From assembly GCF_014898055.3 (NCBI RefSeq), contig NW_023601433.1:44263876-44327875 (forward strand): 64,000 nucleotides of DNA, read 5' to 3'. The DNA is from Talpa occidentalis. Taxonomy: Eukaryota > Chordata > Mammalia > Eulipotyphla > Talpidae. A model generated the notes under the pieces. It was not told the origin of the DNA, did not search any database, and saw only the letters and a list, made by a program, of their open reading frames with translations. Positions 47,558 to 57,058 of this stretch are shown piece after piece. A program made the translations under genes and the position numbers. The stretch's first letter is position 1, and each line of letters opens with the position of its first letter.

Positions 47558-47740
47558 AAAACCTTCATGATTATAGGAGATTTTAGAAACCCCGGGGTTG
47601 ATTCCTAAATGATCATAACTCTCTTTATTTTGTATAGAGCTTAACAAATCATGGACTTTCAGCAGAGTGTCAACAGAGAAGCCGTGAATTACATGTCTCT
47701 AGTTTGAAGTTTAAAAGACTATATACTGTTATTAACTTTC
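47558..47740. other. Unassigned non-coding DNA
   Basis: Short stretch between the L1 and the inverted element; no assignment. Confidence 0.4.
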
Positions 47741-47853
47741 CACCATTTCTGAGCATCAAACCTCTGACACTTCTGCAGGTTTGAAGAATTACAAGGACCT
47801 ACATTTACAAGGATCTACATTCAGGGTTGGAATTCTTGGGTTCCTAGAAATCT
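47741..47853 (+). repeat. Unnamed dispersed element, left copy
   Basis: Reverse-complement match to 51,449-51,562. Shared blocks include TTTCTGAGCATCAAA, GACACTTCT (CACACTTCT in the right copy), GGATCTACATTCAGGG and GGGTTCCTAGAAATCTT. The left copy has a 16-bp tandem duplication (ACAAGGACCTACATTT, then ACAAGGATCTACATTC) that the right copy lacks. Confidence 0.8.
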
Positions 47854-48534
47854 TAAATTTTAACAACTATAAATTAAATGAAGATTAGTTTTTTTTTTTT
47901 TTTTTGATGTATGGCATTTCTAAATAGAACAGTTCCTGTGGGACATTGGAATATATTCTCTGGCTTTGTTAAGTGAAACCAACCATGTGCCATCCTGTAC
48001 AAACACCAATTCATCCCAGGGGGTTGCCAGTCACCATTAGAATAAAGATTAGCAGTCAGGGATCCCAGACATTTTTCTGTCACAGGGCATTTTTGCAATT
48101 TCAGGGGCTAGCCAGGAGAAATAAAACACTGATTTGCTACTGTGTAAACTGCCAAATAAGAATCATGACATTTTATCCTACTTGCTCTGTGAAGATGCCT
48201 GTGAAACCTTCAGGGACTGTGCCAAGTTAGGCTGTGGTCTCCATCTCAAGTCTTGGCGATTGTTTCCTCCCCCATGGTTGAGGCCAGGCCTTCCCTGGAA
48301 GCCAGCTCTACAATGTGCTTTGTCCTTAGAATGCAGTTTGGTCCAAGGCAGGAAGCATTAGATTTGTTCCTAGGATGATATTCTAAGGAGGGAGGGAGGG
48401 GGGGAGAAGGATAGAGGGACTCTTGTTGCTAGCTTGATCAGATGCTGTGGTGACCCACTTTTATTAACCCTGCTTCTGTCTTTACCTTACTTTTAGGTTC
48501 TGATCTAAGATCCTAGTACATGGTTGCAGGGTAA
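47854..48534. other. Unassigned non-coding DNA
   Basis: T-run at 47,889-47,906; otherwise no recognised element or gene. Confidence 0.4.
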
Positions 48535-49478
48535 GTGAAAATTGTCAGGATTTTCTGCCCTCCTGCCTTTAGTATTAATGCACACATGCCTGATGGCAGA
48601 CACCTGGATTAGGGTGGGGCACACCTGGGCTGAGAGACTGGGCTTATAAGGGCTACATGACAGGGACGCCAGCAGAGGTAGCAACAGCAGCAGAAGCAGT
48701 AGTAGAAGCAGCAGCAGTAGCAGAGAAGCAGAAAATAGAGACCACGAGAGAACGCTGGAGAGCCCAGAAAAAGTGAAGACTCACAGGGGGCTGGGAGGCC
48801 TGCCAGGCTCCTGGCCCCCCAGGCCCCCTGCCTGCTGTGTACCTGTTTGTCGCACTACAAATGATGTGAAAAAGCTCAATAAAATCCAGCAATTCCACTC
48901 CTAGGTATTTACCCAAAGGACACAGAAACATCCATTCCAAAGAACACCTGCACCCCTATATTTATAGCAGCACTGTTTACAATAGCTAAGCTTTGGAAAC
49001 AACCCAAATGCCCAAAAATAGATGACTGGATCAAGAAGATGTGGTACATATATACCATGGAATATTACTCAGCATTCAAAAAAGATAAACACATGCAATT
49101 TGCAGCAACATGGATGGCTCTGGAAGGGATCATGCTCAGCGAAATAAGCCAAAAAGAAAAAGAAAAATACCGGATGGTCTCACTCATAGCAGGAATCTAG
49201 AAAACTTAAATAAGGGACCAGGAAAATGAATATAAGAAAGTGAAAATCAAAATCAACAAAAAACTATGAACCAGAGACACTTTTGGGGGGTGGGGGGGCG
49301 GGAGGGGAAGGATTGGGGTCAGAATGGGGCGTTTGCAATTGTATGGGGGAATATAAAAATAAAATTTATTATTTAAAAAAAAAAAAGCTCAATAAAAGCC
49401 ACTGAGGGCTACAGGACTCTTCTTTACCCGTCTGCCTGGATCACAGAGAACCTGCTCTCTGCCTTCCTGGCACTACAG
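48535..49478 (+). mobile_element. LTR-like promoter module, copy A (+), split by an L1
   Basis: Pieces 48,535-48,884 and 49,398-49,478. In order: 'gcctgatggcagacacctgg' (48,589-), 'cacacctgggctgagagac' just upstream of a TATA box (ttataag, 48,644-48,650), a CAG/AGC-rich purine tract (48,668-48,730), and AATAAA at 48,878-48,883 followed by a U5-like segment ending near 'ggcactaca'. TATA, then AATAAA about 230 bp on, then a short tail is the layout of a retroviral-type LTR. Family not recognised; no internal viral genes adjoin. Confidence 0.65.
48885..49381 (+). mobile_element. 5'-truncated L1 3' end, family I, inserted at the AATAAA of module A
   Basis: Perfect 16-bp TSD AAAAAGCTCAATAAAA at 48869-48884 and 49382-49397; the duplicated target contains the host module's AATAAA. 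Body starts in ORF2 ('tccagcaattccactcctag'), reads through the ORF2 end (TAG near 49,198) and the G-rich UTR to an A tail. Confidence 0.98.
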
Positions 49479-49479
49479 T

Positions 49480-49805
49480 GGTGGTTTGCAACAATCCCAG
49501 GCTGGGTAGGCTCATCATCGGTTCAGGCAGCTTGAAAGAGAATCTTGGAAACCTTGATGTCATCCTCGCAGGTTTGGAGAAACAAGCCAGCAGGGAGACA
49601 GCAACTTGGGCCCCCTGCAAATCCCTATACGCTCTTTCCTCTTATAGGCATTCTCTGACACTCTCCACTGCACTCCATGGCACAGTCCTCTGCCACCACC
49701 CGTCCGCTGCTGCCACCTTTATATGCCCAGTCTCTCGGCTCAGGTGTGCCCACTCACACACACCCACACCACACTCCAGGTGCCGCCATCAGGCACGCAT
49801 GTAAG
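49480..49805 (-). mobile_element. LTR-like promoter module, copy C (-)
   Basis: Minus-strand reading has, in order, 'gcctgatggcggcacctgga', 'gcacacctgagccgagagac', TATAAA (complement of 49,718-49,723), 'gaggaaagagcg', 'cagggggcccaagttg', 'gctgtctccctgctggctt' and 'aagctgcctgaaccgatg'. The whole order matches copy B at 50.1-50.49 kb. Convergent with copy A: their 3' ends meet near 49,479. Confidence 0.72.
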
Positions 49806-50095
49806 ACCACAGGTGTTGATCATTGATGCTTATGGCGGGAGGACAAAAAAAAACCTGATCACTTCCATTTACCTTACACACGGTTAGTTCTGGTCTCCAC
49901 TTAGATCTTGTTAGATCTTGCTCTCCTGGGACCAGAGCCTGCAGCCTGTTGGCAGGTATCCTATGCACTGTCAACCAGAAAACTTCTCACACCGCATACT
50001 CTAGAGAACCTTCCTTTCATGAGGCCTTCTAATTAGAAGATACTAATATGTCTTTTTGAAATCATTTAGGACCTTGTGCTTGAAAAACTGAAAGC
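49806..50095. other. Spacer between inverted modules C and B
   Basis: About 290 bp; contains a tandem TTAGATCTTG pair near 49,902-49,921. No other assignment. Confidence 0.5.
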
Positions 50096-50490
50096 TGTAC
50101 CGCAGGGTAAATTAAATAGGCTTTTATGCCGCTGGCCTCTGTGGCCTTGAATACAGGAGGCACTTGGGAGCGTAGGCTCAGTGTATGCATACCTGATGGT
50201 GGACACCTGGAGCATGGTGTGGGCATGCGTAAGTGTGCACACCTGAGCCGAGAGACAGGCTATAAGGGCAGCTTCACTTGCAGACAGTGGTGGAAAGCGA
50301 GGTCTGCAAGGGGAAGCCCAGAGGAAAGAGCATAAATGGATTCCCAGGGGGCCCAAGTTATTGTCTCCCTGGTGACTTCTTTCCCCTACATACTGTTAAA
50401 AAACCTGTGGGAGTGATGCCAAGGGCTCTAAGGTTCTTTTAAGCTGCCTGAACCAACCAGTGAACCTACCCTGGGGTGGTTGTAGAACAG
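50096..50490 (+). mobile_element. LTR-like promoter module, copy B (+)
   Basis: Blocks: 'cgcagggtaaatta' (shared with A), 'acctgatggtggacacctgg', 'gcacacctgagccgagagac' at 50,237-50,256, TATAAG at 50,261-50,266, 'gaggaaagagcataaatgg', 'cagggggcccaagttattgt', 'aagctgcctgaaccaacc', 'gaacctaccctgggg'. It is an inverted match to C over about 300 bp and shares its upstream half with A. No AATAAA is kept. Confidence 0.72.
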
Positions 50491-50539
50491 TTGGGTGCAC
50501 ATTCTGTTTTCCATCAGATCATCACTACGTAGAACTTTT

Positions 50540-50950
50540 TTTTTTAAGTGTCATTTATTTTTATTTTTTGTTTTTATACATTTTTAAAAAAATTACTTTA
50601 TATATATTTTACATCATTTTTCATTTTTGCACAATATATACATTAGATACCATCTTACAGCAGTGAGAATGGCACATATTAAAAAAACTAGCAACAACAA
50701 ATGTTGGCGAGGATGTGGAGAAAAAGGAACTCTCCTGCACTGCTGGTGGGAGTGCAAACTCATCCAACCACTATGGAAAACTATGTGGAGATTCCTCAAT
50801 CTGCTCAAGATTGAGCTTCCATATGATCCAGCAATTCCATTCCTAAGTATTTACCCAAAGGACACAGAAACGTTAATTCAAAAGGGCACCTGCACCCCTA
50901 TGTTTATAGCAGCACTATTTACAATGGGTAAGCTATGGAAACAACCCAAA
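50540..50950 (-). mobile_element. Twin-primed (5'-inverted) L1
   Basis: 50,540-50,645 is a minus-oriented L1 3' UTR of family II with T-rich tail ('ttttacatcatttttcattt'); 50,646-50,950 is plus-oriented ORF2 C-terminal DNA (…[38 protein letters not shown]). Both lie within one TSD: TACGTAGAACTTTT (50526-50539) and TACATAGAACTTTT (50951-50964). One insertion with an inverted 5' part fits twin priming. Confidence 0.92.
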
Positions 50951-51059
50951 TACATAGAACTTTTAACTGGCCCCTTCATCTGGGTGCCCACATGGGTCTG
51001 CTTTCTCAGCCATTTCCCGCTAGTCTTTTAGAGAATATTACTAGAAAGCCACTGGGAAT

Positions 51060-51235
51060 TAGAATTGCCAGATTTAGCAAATGAATGTAGAGGACATCCA
51101 GTTAAATTTGAATTTCTGGTAAACAATGCATACATTTGTAGTAAAAGCATATGCCATGCAATTCCAAGAAATGCTTCATTGTTTATGTAAAATTCAAGTT
51201 TATCTAGATGTCTGGTGATTTAGCTGACAACCCTA
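51060..51235. mobile_element. MER53-like palindromic DNA transposon, second copy
   Basis: 'attgccagatttagcaaat' at the left and 'tttagctgacaaccctaat' at the right are the inverted ends; 'cagttaaatttgaatttctg' and 'aaaattcaagtttatctag' are the inner arms. Better ends than the 24.95-kb copy. Confidence 0.8.
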
Positions 51236-51448
51236 ATTGAAATGATGTTGAATTCATAAATGCCTTTTGAAGATTGCAGCCCTGGAATCTGTTCTACTAC
51301 TCAAAGCTGTGCTTGGTGCAGCTGGCTCCTATGCCTCCCAGTGCCTTCAACAGGAAGAACATGATCTGACCGCTAGGCAGCCATTGCTACCCTGTGGCAA
51401 AATCTTGGTTCTTCAAAACTTATTGTGCCTTTGGGTTCATTAGAATTC

Positions 51449-51562
51449 TTCAAGATTTCTAGGAACCCAGGAATTCTGTGTTCCCTGCCCTGAATGTAGA
51501 TCCTCATAATTGGACAAAGCTATAGAAGTGTGAAAGATTTGATGCTCAGAAAGGGTATAAAG
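51449..51562 (-). repeat. Unnamed dispersed element, right copy (inverted)
   Basis: Inverse of 47,741-47,853. Shows 'aagatttctaggaaccc', 'ccctgaatgtagatcct' and 'tttgatgctcagaaa'. The pair encloses the LTR-like cluster and the twin-primed L1. Confidence 0.8.
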
Positions 51563-51621
51563 TGCATTTTCATAAGTGTGTAGAATTCATCATGTTCTAA
51601 CTACCTTCAAGTTTTTTCATT

Positions 51622-51845
51622 TTTTTAAAGATTTATTTATACAAGAACCAGAGTACAGGCCAGATGTGCGAGAGGGTGAGAGGATTCACCAGAGACAGAG
51701 TGGGGAACAGGCAGACTGACGAATTACACTGCAGAGGGGAGCAGCGGGCGAGACAGAAGAGATCTGCCATGCCATGCAGGATTCTCGCCGGCTGGCCGGG
51801 ATAGAAACCGGGCAGCAGAGGCTGCGGACAGCTTCACAGTGCGGC
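51622..51845 (-). mobile_element. tRNA-derived SINE, subfamily B, 5'-truncated
   Basis: Tail at left (tttaaagatttatttata), body through 'gcggacagcttcacagtgcg' but no A-box/GGGCCTCC start: about 35-40 bases of the tRNA-like head are missing. No clear TSD. Confidence 0.9.
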
Positions 51846-52119
51846 CCATCATCCTTAGCGATTTGAAATTTCTTAGAGAGTCCCTCCACTCAAGGAATTT
51901 TAACTGTCCTATCTCTTTTGCTGTGTGTTTGGGCTGCAGGGTGTTGGGAAGCCACGAGCTAGCTCTTTCCTACTTTGGCCAAGATGTGAGCATACTCAGC
52001 CTGAAACCTACCATTCACTTCTCTCTTGTATTTTTTCTGGGCCCCTTTCCCACTAGTCTAATCTATTTTCTTTTGTCACAGTTCCACAGGCAACATTATT
52101 TGCTGCTCTGCTTTTCCCA
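51846..52119. other. Unassigned non-coding DNA
   Basis: No recognised element. Confidence 0.4.
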
Positions 52120-52302
52120 AGGGCAGTGCTTCTCCACTCTTTCTTTAAATTGCAATTACCTGGAGAGGTTTGAGAAAATAACTATGCCTGGCCCCATCCC
52201 CAAAGATACTATTTAATTGGTGGAGAATGTGCCCCAGGCATGGATAGCTGTAAAAGCTCCCCAGGTGATTCTAATACTCAGTGGTGTTTGGAAACCCTGC
52301 CT
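52120..52302. mobile_element. MER5-type hAT DNA transposon relic
   Basis: 'cagtgcttctccactcttt' at the left, 'cacctgg'-type centre ('attacctggagagg', 'cctggccccatccccaaag'), and 'caggtgattctaat' to the right: the MER5A order. Confidence 0.75.
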
Positions 52303-53166
52303 CGGGGCATCCTTCCAGAATAGGGCTCACAGGTGTGGATTCCATCCAGGTGTTAGGACAGCCTGTTGACCCAGCACATTGCAGCCACCACATTGACCTT
52401 AGCACGCAATCGCCCTCTCCCAATGCCATTATAAGTGATTTCCAACAATATTGGCAAAAATCCTCAAATCTGAGTCCAATAGAAGAAAAGCAGAAAATTA
52501 TAGAATTACAATCCTTTAAGCATTTTTCTGTAAATTCTATGGCAATTTGCTACAATTGTTCAAATGTTTGATATGGACTAAATAAATTACCGCACCCCCA
52601 ATTTAAGTCTGGGCTTGCATATTCAATAAGGAACATAAAATACCTAATCCTTTAGTAATCATAACAGTTTGAAATATATCCAATTATTGATGCATATATT
52701 AAGTTTTCTAAAAATCTTCATAACTCAGCTAACAGTCCTCTATTGTACTATAATATTCTCTATTTCACTCTCTAGCCATTTTTAAACATTTCTCTTCAAA
52801 ATGGTTTGCCAAAATTCATTCATGATTTTCCCTGGCTCATTGCTGTTTTTAATCCAGAGTATTTCTTCTCACAACAGTGCTTTTTTATAACTTTCAGTAG
52901 CTTACAGATTAGCCTGTCTACCCATAGAGACAAAAAGAGTTCCTGGAGATGACCTGCTCTAAATCCAGCTGTTTTGTTGAGTCTTCTTGTTAATTATGGT
53001 TAGGGGGCACTCTCTCCTCTGTCTACAGTTACTGCAATGAATAAGGTCCCATACACTGCTTGTCCCCCACCACTCCTTTTGATCCATGAGACTGAAGGAT
53101 TTCTTGGAAATTGATGGTTGCATAATTCTGTATTCTTTACCAAATATTGGGGAAATATTTGTAGAA
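52303..53166. other. Unassigned non-coding DNA
   Basis: AT-rich; nothing recognised. Confidence 0.4.
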
Positions 53167-53178
53167 AGAATGGTGGGG

Positions 53179-53467
53179 GGGTGGCTACCTGGTGGTGCAA
53201 GGGGTTAAAATGGTGCAGCCTGTGAAGCTGTCCATAGCCTCTGTAGCACAAATTCAATCCCCAGCCGGCCAGGGAGAAACCCACATGGCACAGCAGACCT
53301 CTCCTGTCTCACCCGCTGCTTCCCTCAGCAGTGTACTTTGGTCGATCTGCCTGTTCTGTTCCCCACTCTGTCTCTGGTGAATCCTCTCACCGCCCCGCCG
53401 CCCCACACCTCTGGCCTATACCCCAGCTCTTATATGAGTAAGTAAATAAATCTTAAAAAAAAAAAAA
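53179..53467 (+). mobile_element. tRNA-derived SINE, subfamily B
   Basis: Head 'gtggctacctggtggtgcaa' diverged; B box damaged (aattcaatccc). Tail AGTAAATAAATCTTA then a 15-A run. TSD AGAATGGTGGGG (53167-53178) and AGAATGGGGGG from about 53,468. Confidence 0.9.
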
Positions 53468-53479
53468 AGAATGGGGGGG

Positions 53480-54703
53480 ATTAGGATGAAAGGAAGGAAG
53501 AAAGGGAAAGAAGTAGAAAATTCCCTTAGAAAAATCTGAATATTATACAGTGAAAGTAAAATCCAGTTTTTAACAAATCCTTATTTTGTACTGGCCCTAT
53601 AATTTTACTATTCTTCTGAAATATATTTGGGTTGAGATACACTAATTACCAATGTTCCATAACTGAAACTTAAACCTTCATCAATTTCATTAAGAAAAAC
53701 AACAGATTCTCAAATTAGCCAAATGTACAATTCCAGCATAATACACATGGTCTTTGCCATATAGGCATGAATTCAAACCAGAAGTAACTATCATTGTCCA
53801 TTCAAAATTTTAGGCCAATGCACAGCACATAACAGGTATTCTGTGTCTTTGAATGGAAGAAGAAAAAGTGATTATGTCTTACCAGCACTATTTATTTCAA
53901 TTTATTCAGACATCTCCCCAAGGTTGTCCATTCTTAATCTCATCACTTTCATTTAGATCTTTAAAGTATTTCTTGGTTGTTCCCATGCACAGTCCCTTCC
54001 CTTTCTGATTTTTCTTTAGCAAACACCTCTGCTTCACTGTATACTGACCAAGGATTTCTGCTTTTTTATGTGAAAGTATAGAATGTAGGCTAGGCCAAGG
54101 TAGTTGGACTTAGATCTCTTGGGAATATAAGATTTGAATGGGGCACAATCATTGTTATTCTGCCCACTGCAACCCACAACCCTATCCCAAGATCTTAAAA
54201 TGAAGTTTATTTCATGATAGTTCTGGTGAGCTAGGCTGCCTATTGCTGAGCTTGATGTTCTTAATTAAGAAGAACGATTATTTTCTATCTCACCTTAAGG
54301 TTGATCTTCTCCACACTGTTTCAACTACAGACAGGTCCTTTGGAGAGCACTGGAATTCTCTTCTTATTGACTGCTTCTCCGCATAGACAAGACATCTGTG
54401 CCACTGATCAGCGTGCTGACATCTTGCGTCTGTTTGGCTCTTTCCTCCTGAGGTGAAATCTCTTTGCAATCAAGGTGCGGTGAGGGAATCAGAGACCCAA
54501 TATTTTCAGCTTGCCCTGCCTTCAGTCGCAATTTCAGTCTCTGGGTTTTGACTGAGTGGGGGACGGTAGCCTCCAAACTCCCAGTTATTCTCACCAGGAA
54601 TCTAGCTCTTCAGTTTGGAGTCGGGGAGGATGAAAAATGCTGCTAGTCTACCTCTCCCTGTGAAATATAATAATCCTGGAGAAGATGTGGGGGATGGCAC
54701 CTT
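53480..54703. other. Unassigned non-coding DNA
   Basis: A short L2-like tail is possible at 53,815-53,862 ('cacagcacataacaggtat'). Otherwise unassigned. Confidence 0.4.
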
Positions 54704-54713
54704 GTCTTTTTTT

Positions 54714-54971
54714 TTTTTAAGATTTATTTATTTATTTATACAAGCACTGGGTACAGTCAGAAGTGCAGGAAGGTGAGAGGATTCACCAGAGCCAGAGCGG
54801 GGAACAGAACTGGCAGACTGATGAAATGCACTGCTGAGGGGAGCAGCGGGCAGCAGGAGAGGTCTGCGCGCCATGTGGCACCCTTGCCTGTGGCCGGGAA
54901 TCGAACTGGTGCTGCAGAGGCTGCGGCAGCTTCGCAGCCCAGCGCTCAACCGCTGTGCCACCAGGGAGACC
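54714..54971 (-). mobile_element. tRNA-derived SINE, subfamily A
   Basis: Tail complement at left, body with 'cactgggtacagtcagaag' (A-type 3' end) and head 'gcccagcgctcaaccgctg'. TSD is a GTC plus T-run (from 54,704 and from 54,972), so its length is uncertain. Confidence 0.93.
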
Positions 54972-55064
54972 GTCTTTTTTTTTTCTTCTTCTTTTTGTTT
55001 TTTAATCACAACCAATTTGGAGGGGGGATTCTGTCAACCTAAGTTGAGGTAAAAAGTGGGTCAC

Positions 55065-55345
55065 AATGGGCCTCCCCGGTGGCGCAGTGGTTGAGCGCTG
55101 GGTTGCAAAGCTGACCACAGCCTCTGCAGTGCTGGTTCAATCCCTGGCTGTTCCCCGGCCACCAGAGGAGGGTCCCACATGGCGCGCAGACCTCTCCTGC
55201 CGCCCGCTGCTCCCCTCAGCAGTGTGCTTCGGTCCTTCTGCCTGCTCTGCTCCCGGCTCTGGCTCTGGTGAATTCTCTCACTTTCCCGCGCTTCTGACTG
55301 TACCCAGTGCTTGTATAAATAAATAAATAAATCTTTAAAAAAAAA
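55065..55345 (+). mobile_element. tRNA-derived SINE, subfamily A, well preserved
   Basis: Perfect 14-bp TSD AAAAAGTGGGTCAC at 55051-55064 and 55346-55359. Head 'gggcctccccggtggcgcag'; B box ggttcaatccc (one change). Tail (ATAA)n ATCTTT A15. Faces the previous copy in inverse orientation across 93 bp. Confidence 0.97.
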
Positions 55346-55599
55346 AAAAAGTGGGTCACTATTACAAACATTACAGACTCCTGTCCTTAACAAATTCTAG
55401 CAGATTTCTTTGAATACGTGTTTCTCCCCTTGCTATATGCCCTTAGAAATTTTTTCAAAGACTTAAGTGTCTAGGTTTATATATTTTTTTCACCAGTTTT
55501 CCTTGTTTGACTGGGGAGTGGGCCCATAGAGTGTCTCACAGCGCTCCCCACGAGTAGAATGCCATGCTCAGAAGTGTGACTTTGTCATGTTGTACTGAT

Positions 55600-55815
55600 C
55601 ATGGGCCTAGGAGTCTAGTTCATCTGGGTTCTGTCTTTGATTCTCCATGTGACTCTGGGAAACTAGTTCTATTCGCTAAGCATTAGTTTAATCATATGTA
55701 CAGGGCCCTGATATGAATCCTTATTTTAAATACTTATGACAGTTTAATAACAGAATAAAGTACTTAATACAGTGCCTAGCACATCATGAGTCCTTACTGA
55801 ATATCAGCTATTATT
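55600..55815 (+). mobile_element. MIR SINE relic
   Basis: 'tctagttcatctgggttctg', 'catgtgactctgggaaac', 'taagcattagtttaatcat', 'cagtgcctagcacatcatga', 'gtccttactgaatatcagct' in MIR order to the 3' end. Confidence 0.85.
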
Positions 55816-56126
55816 GATTTTAACCTTATAGGAAGTGAGGAGTCATTGAAGAAGTTTAAACAGCAAAGTGTTATGAGGAAATCTGTGCTTTAGAAAGATC
55901 ACCATCAATGGGGAGATTAGGTGATCAGGAAATGATTACTGTAATAAAAATGAGAAATAATGAAGGATCAAAAATAAAACATAAAAGCTGGGAAGGGGTC
56001 ATTGGAAACTGAAAAAGAAAGTGGAGTTAATAAGACTTGGTGTCCAGATAGGTTCAAGAAATGAGAAAGTAAGGAGAGGGAGGTGTGAGATAATTTCTGG
56101 GTATCTGACTGGGATATGGATGAGAC
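55816..56126 (+). repeat. Possible ancient mammalian repeat
   Basis: 'gagtcattgaagaagttta', 'gctttagaaagatcaccatc' and 'ggtgtgagataatttctggg' follow an old dispersed repeat whose other segment may lie at 12,501-12,775. Family not assigned. Confidence 0.45.
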
Positions 56127-56141
56127 CCTCAACTACTTCTT

Positions 56142-56458
56142 TTTTTTTTTTTTTTTAATTTTTTTTTTTAGAGGCATGTTTTATTTATTTATTTATTTGT
56201 TTGTTTTTGTTTATACATGCACTGGGTACAGTCAGAAGCGCGGGAGGGTGAGAGAATTCACCAGAGCCAGAGCAGGGAGCAGAGCAGGCAGAAGGACCGA
56301 AGTACACTGCTGAGGGGAGCAGCGGGCGGCAGGAGAGGTCTGCGCGCCATGTGGGACCCTCCTCCGGAGGCCGGGGAGCAGCCGGGGATCGAACCGGCAC
56401 CGCAGAGGCTGCGTGCAGCTTCTCAACCCAGCGCTCAACCTCTGCGCCACCAGGGAGG
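56142..56458 (-). mobile_element. tRNA-derived SINE, subfamily A, nearest to consensus
   Basis: Perfect 15-bp TSD CCTCAACTACTTCTT at 56127-56141 and 56459-56473. B box complement gggatcgaacc (56385-56395) intact. A long T-rich tail (about 75 bases) holds an interruption 'agaggcatgtt'. Confidence 0.97.
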
Positions 56459-56473
56459 CCTCAACTACTTCTT

Positions 56474-56629
56474 ATGAGTCAAATCATCCTGTTTTATAGT
56501 CATGGCCTTCCTAGGTCTTGACCCCAAAGGAGTGGTACAAATTTTAAGTCCAGGTCCTTTATTTCCAGACTCTAGATCTTAGAATTCTTGTATTGTTTTA
56601 ATGCATTGAATGTAATTCAGTAACCAAGA
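56474..56629. other. Short unassigned spacer
   Basis: No recognised element. Confidence 0.4.
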
Positions 56630-57058
56630 TGTGCAAACAACCTAAGTGCACAATAGCAGAGGAGTGGATTAAGAAGTTGTGGTATTTATACATTATGAAA
56701 TATTACTCAGCTATAAAAATATGAACTCTTATCATTTATGACAACATGGATGGAACTGGAGGGATTATGCTAAGTGAAATAAGTCAGGAGAAAGACAAAT
56801 ACCAGATGACTTTACTCAAATGTAGACTATAGAGAAGCAAAACAAAGGAACTTACATGACTAAACCAAAACAAACCCCAGAAATGTGACTGTAGAATTGA
56901 AATTACTAGAGAGGGAATGAAGCTAGAGTAGGGTCAAAGGGGAGAGGGGCCCAATGGTCTAGGGTACATCATTTGTCAAAAATGATTGAACTATAGACTT
57001 CAGATCTGTACATTTCTTTATTTGTAAATTACATATCCATAAAAATTTCTTAAAAGTT
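56630..57058 (+). mobile_element. Old L1 3' end
   Basis: ORF2 C-terminal remnants ('gcaaacaacctaagtgcaca', 'aaatattactcagctataaa', 'caacatggatggaactggag', 'tgctaagtgaaataagtcag') then a 3' UTR ending 'ccataaaaatttctta'. More diverged than families I and II; stops throughout. Confidence 0.9.

Noticed and set aside
48660..48730. CAG-repeat coding tract
   Set aside because: Impure AGC/AGT/AGA triplets inside a non-coding LTR-like module; the Ala/Thr/Ser frame on the other strand has no context.
54773..56477. Repeated Arg/Ser/Gly-rich frames of 70-110 aa that look like a protein family
   Set aside because: They are translations of SINE copies; the similarity among them is the SINE sequence itself.
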